Position numbers and translations under genes: made by a program
Notes under the pieces: model-generated
Told to the model about the DNA's origin: nothing
Database searches by the model: none
Seen by the model: the letters and a program-made list of their open reading frames with translations, nothing else
In this document: piece after piece, positions 60,861 through 64,000 of the stretch
Numbering within the stretch: position 1 is the first letter of the stretch
Layout: each line of letters begins with the position of its first letter
Assembly (NCBI RefSeq): GCF_945859705.1
Contig: NC_079137.1
Location: forward strand, 77,769,150-77,833,149
Direction of reading: 5' to 3'
DNA from: Episyrphus balteatus
Lineage: Eukaryota; Arthropoda; Insecta; Diptera; Syrphidae
DNA: 64,000 bases

Positions 60861-61479
60861 GGAGTAAAGTGCAGCAATTTTATTTTAAACAAAAAAAAAA
60901 AAAATGGTGATTTTCTTGTTTTTATTTCTTTACTTTCTTTTTTACTTCATTTAATCATTCAAAAATTCAAATTTGCCTCCACAGTACCATTTGCAATGGT
61001 AGTACTTTTTTTCCTAGTTTTGATTGGAAGTATTAGGAAGACTTAGTGGACCCGGGTGTCACCCACTTGAAGGTGACACCCAAAAGCTACCAAGGAGTAA
61101 TGGACCTTATAGATCGCAGAGTATTGACAAAAAGTAATATCAGCTGTAGATAGAGCATTACTATAAACATATTTTTTTCTTAGAATATACCTACCCAAGA
61201 ATCACCCCTTAAATTTAAAAAGTGGAGAAAAAGAGAGATATACGACTAGGCTTTATGTTGTATTTTTAATTTAATTTTATAAGTTTCAGTAAAAACTTTT
61301 AAAAAAAGTAAAATTTTCTTGTTAAAAGTACAAAAACATTTCTTAGAATGGTTTCTAAACTCCAAACCAAGCATGCAATTTAGTGACAAGAAATTTTCAA
61401 AATTATTGGTATGGTTTAAAGGTTTTTATGTATACAAATTTTAAAAATAAAAAAAATGGTATGCCATTTAAAAATAAAT
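60861..61479. other. Short intergenic stretch
   Basis: AT-rich, with no gene seen. It contains a perfect 10-bp-stem hairpin at 61053-61080 (GGGTGTCACC, 8-nt loop, GGTGACACCC). Confidence 0.45.
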
Positions 61480-62045
61480 AAATAAATTTAACATGAAGAT
61501 CTATTGTGATCTATTCAGCCCCATTGTGAGTTTCAAGTGGAATGTTTTTGTTCGCCCGGAATTTTAAAATCTATCATGAGTTTCACCCGAAGGGCCGAAG
61601 GGAATTTACATTTACGCTAAACTAGGTTCTTGTTCGCCACCAAAGTTTAAGTGAGAGAAGAGCTGTTACCTGAAAAAAAAAAAACAGGGAGATGTCCGAA
61701 CGTGAACAACTTAGGGCAAAAGTGAAATTTTCTGTGTGGAATCTTGTTCACGTGAAACTTACAATAGGGCTGATTTATTAATTAATAATGACCATATGCA
61801 TCATATGATTGACCATTCAATCCAAGTTTGGTGCTGCAATAATTAACATATTCAGGTTTACAAATTAATGAAACTTTAAGAAATTCGACTCGCAATGCTT
61901 TCTAGAAGACAAAGTTTAAAAAAAATAAGTAAAACAGTTTTGAGAAAAATATTGCTGTAAACTTACTATTTTCTTGCATTCGGTGGATTGGATCCAATTT
62001 ATATGACTAAGATAAAAATAAAAGCATCCTCAATCTTATAGGCAT
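61480..62045 (-). pseudogene. DUF1091 pseudogene split by a MITE
   Basis: Read on the minus strand, a degenerate signal exon (62045-61967) starts MPIRLR and has a one-base frameshift, but still ends TECKKI then gtaagt. The second exon (61901 downward, after cttctag) reads KALRVEFLKVSLICKPEYVN then GQSYDAYGH and a stop. This aligns with KPLQVKF..SLIC..EFVN..GSYDLQGH of the intact gene at 62433. A 257-bp MITE follows at 61772-61516, and the gene match resumes beyond it (AGATCTTCATGTTAAATTT, equivalent to RDLHVKL). Sequence further on has decayed and no third exon is found. It stands head-to-head with the intact paralog, 252 bp apart. Confidence 0.8.
61513..61775. mobile_element. 257-bp CAGCCC-type MITE inside the DUF1091 pseudogene
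   Basis: The element 61516-61772 begins CAGCCCCATTGTGAGTTTCA and ends TGAAACTTACAATAGGGCTG, with ATT flanking both sides. It shares its termini type with 53024-53880. Confidence 0.85.
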
Positions 62046-62297
62046 TTTTGCCCATTCGTTCGATTCAACAAAAAAGAGCTACAGTTTGATATAAACTTGA
62101 CCATATTGTACTAACCCAGGTTCATCATTTGATGGTATGAGACATTAATGCTTGGAATATTTATCACATTTATAAAATCACACATTTGTTCAATTTGGCG
62201 GATTTCACCGAAGTAATTATGATATTGTTTCTATAAACTAGATCCATTAGTGATTCATTTCATCATGTAAAAACTTTAAGCAAAACACAAAACAACA

Positions 62298-62968
62298 ATG
62301 ATTCTTAACGTGCATTTGTTTATTCCAATCATTCGGATGGTTGACCCCATCAGAATGATCAAGTGCAAAAAAACAGTAAGCTCGTCTTAGTCTTATTATA
62401 TACTTTACAAATATATCATTTTTATTATTTAGAAACCATTACAAGTTAAATTTTTATATGGTTCTTTAATTTGCAATCATGAATTTGTAAATAATTGCAA
62501 CTATAATTTTACACCTGGATCATATGATCTTCAGGGTCATCTATTACAAGCAATTACAAGAGATCTTCATGTTAAATTGTTTTTTCATATGAGAAGTAAA
62601 CAAGAATTCAAGGAGATATTTTCCTTTGATTTCGAAATGTGCAGACTTATGGATGAATTTTTAAGTCAAACCATAGCCAGGCCATGGTTTCAGAATTTAA
62701 AAAAGTTTAGTAATTTTCCATCTACTTGTCCAATTCGTAAGGTAAGTTTGCAAATATAAATTAGGTTATTATTAAAATAATAAGACTAACATTTTTTTAT
62801 TATTTCTAGGGTGACTATTATTTGAAAAAGTTAAAAATTGATAGAAAGAGTCTTCCAATTTTTGCTTTAAGTGGCATTTATTTGACTTATACATATTTAT
62901 TAATTAAAAAAGGTTCACAAAAAATTCTCATCGCAAACTCTACTGTGATTGGAGAAGTTATTATTTAA
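62298..62968 (+). CDS. DUF1091 (DM8) secreted-type protein (181 residues, three exons)
   Basis: Exons are 62298-62375, 62433-62741 and 62810-62968, all GT/AG and phase 0. The product resembles the nested minus-strand gene: SLICNHEFVNNC early, then KEIFSFDFEMCRLMDEFLSQ, then FSNFPSTCPIRK joined to GDYYLKKLKI, and a final GEVII. The N-terminus (MILNVHLFIPIIRMVDPIRM) is hydrophobic but carries Asp and Arg residues, so the signal peptide is weaker than in the paralog, though a cleavage-region Cys follows. An AATAAA lies at 62999-63004. Function is unknown, as for most of this family. Confidence 0.85.
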
Positions 62969-62998
62969 TCGTTACTATTCGCCGCGTTTAATGAATTA

Positions 62999-63004
62999 AA
63001 TAAA
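62999..63004 (+). terminator. Predicted poly(A) signal of the DUF1091 gene
   Basis: AATAAA 31 nt after the stop codon. Confidence 0.5.
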
Positions 63005-63586
63005 TGAACCTGAAGTTCTTATAAAAAGGTCTTAAATTAAATAAACTAATCAAAACCTTTAAAAAAGTTCGTTCCCATTCCTTTTTGTTGAACACAAATG
63101 CTGCCGTTTTTTTTTTTGTATTAAAATATACATTGTGATATAGAAAAGATTTGGCAAACAAATTAATTATAACTAAATAAATTAAATTCTTAGAATGCAA
63201 ATTTTTGCATGCAAACAATAATTCAATTGCATTTTTAGCTCTTTGCATTAATTTGTGGTAACAAAAATAGCAATCTTACGTGTGATAGATCAAAAAACAT
63301 CATCGCGGGCTACATTAAATAAAATGCACGACGAAGTAGGTACAACATCTCATTTGTATTCTTCTTTAAAAAAGAATTTTTAGAAAAAAAAAATTAAAAT
63401 GGTTAAAAGCGTTTTTTTTTTAGATATAAGTTATTAAAAATAAAAATTGCCTTACACTTTGTAAAGTTTTGTAATATGTATTTTTAAGAAAATATTAATC
63501 AACATTCGAAAACAATTATCATCCCATTTTCTATAATTTGATATTCCAAAAAAGTTTGAATATTTATTTTTTTATCCAAAAATTTG
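63005..63586. other. Intergenic AT-rich stretch
   Basis: Low-complexity T- and A-runs. I see no gene or structured repeat. Confidence 0.4.
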
Positions 63587-64000
63587 TAGGGGAAGTGGGG
63601 GAAAGACAGCCCCTTCAGTGTTTAACCGTCTTAAAAACCAATGAAAAACATCTTTTAATTAAAATAAAGTGTTTATTCATTAACTTTAATGTTTTTTATA
63701 AAAAAAATTTAAATACTGAACAAAAGATTATACGTTTTGAAAAAACATCTAACAAAAAACCGTCTTGTTGATAATAAAACCGCTTCTATCTTAAAATTTG
63801 GAATCTTTTTGCAATAATCACAAACGTATGCTATATTTTCATCGGTCCCAACTTTTATTACAAAAAAAAAAGAAAAAGTTAAGACTTTTAAATATTTCAT
63901 TTAAAAAAGTACAAATTTCTTTTCACACAAAACATGACGATTTGATGAAAAATCACAAAATTTACTATAACTTTTCGGGATTTCAACCAAACTTGCTCAT
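63587..64000. mobile_element. Transposon family X, copy 2, cut by the window end
   Basis: It starts TAGGGGAAGTGGGGGAAAGA, the inverse of the copy-1 right end near 33260. It then runs collinearly with copy 1 up to AACTTGCTCAT at the last base. It lacks the CACTG insertion present in copy 1, which dates that insertion after the family spread. Confidence 0.7.

Noticed and set aside
1..64000. CRISPR arrays, rRNA genes, bacterial-type operons
   Set aside because: None present; the repeats seen are eukaryotic minisatellites and inverted-repeat transposons.

Overview
The window looks like AT-rich nuclear DNA from a dipteran fly, probably a higher fly with a fairly large, repeat-filled genome. The evidence is short conserved exons with GT/AG borders separated by introns of 0.1-8 kb, AATAAA poly(A) signals, DUF1091/DM8 genes (a family expanded in flies), a RASSF9/10 (Meru) gene, a ZNF706-like gene, and many small inverted-repeat elements. 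It is not bacterial: there are no operons and almost all long open frames are chance.

Layout. (1) 1-16.1 kb, + strand: the 3' part of a Cys-loop ligand-gated chloride-channel-type gene. An M3-M4 loop exon lies at 694-804 and a terminal M4 exon at 8741-8887. An A-rich stretch of about 7.2 kb follows that I read as one very long 3' UTR, ending at an AATAAA with a GT-rich downstream element near 16.1 kb. (2) 16.1-33.3 kb: no conserved host gene recognised. It holds two minisatellites, a foldback-like composite element (23.5-25.6 kb) and a nested transposon stack (29.2-33.3 kb). Inside that stack lies a three-exon transcription unit (30768-about 31300) whose only clear reading frame encodes 16 residues. 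(3) 33.3-48.8 kb, + strand: meru (RASSF9/10-type), with five coding exons at 44337-48600 and a possible non-coding first exon ending at 35944. (4) 51.7-60.2 kb, + strand: a ZNF706-type small zinc-finger gene with a 7.7-kb intron. The intron hosts several transposons, a dead LINE and an antisense DUF1091 gene. (5) 60.5-63 kb: a LINE scrap, a DUF1091 pseudogene split by a 257-bp MITE, and an intact DUF1091 gene head-to-head with it. The window ends inside a second copy of the transposon family seen at 29-33 kb.

The host genes (ion channel, polarity scaffold, zinc finger, secreted DUF1091 proteins) do not form a pathway. The more unusual content is the small spliced gene inside a transposon, the repeated TGTCACACCCGTAACA box, the several foldback elements, and a nested DUF1091 cluster partly remodelled by transposon insertion. 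All homology statements come from reading the sequence and from remembered family features; no database search was run.
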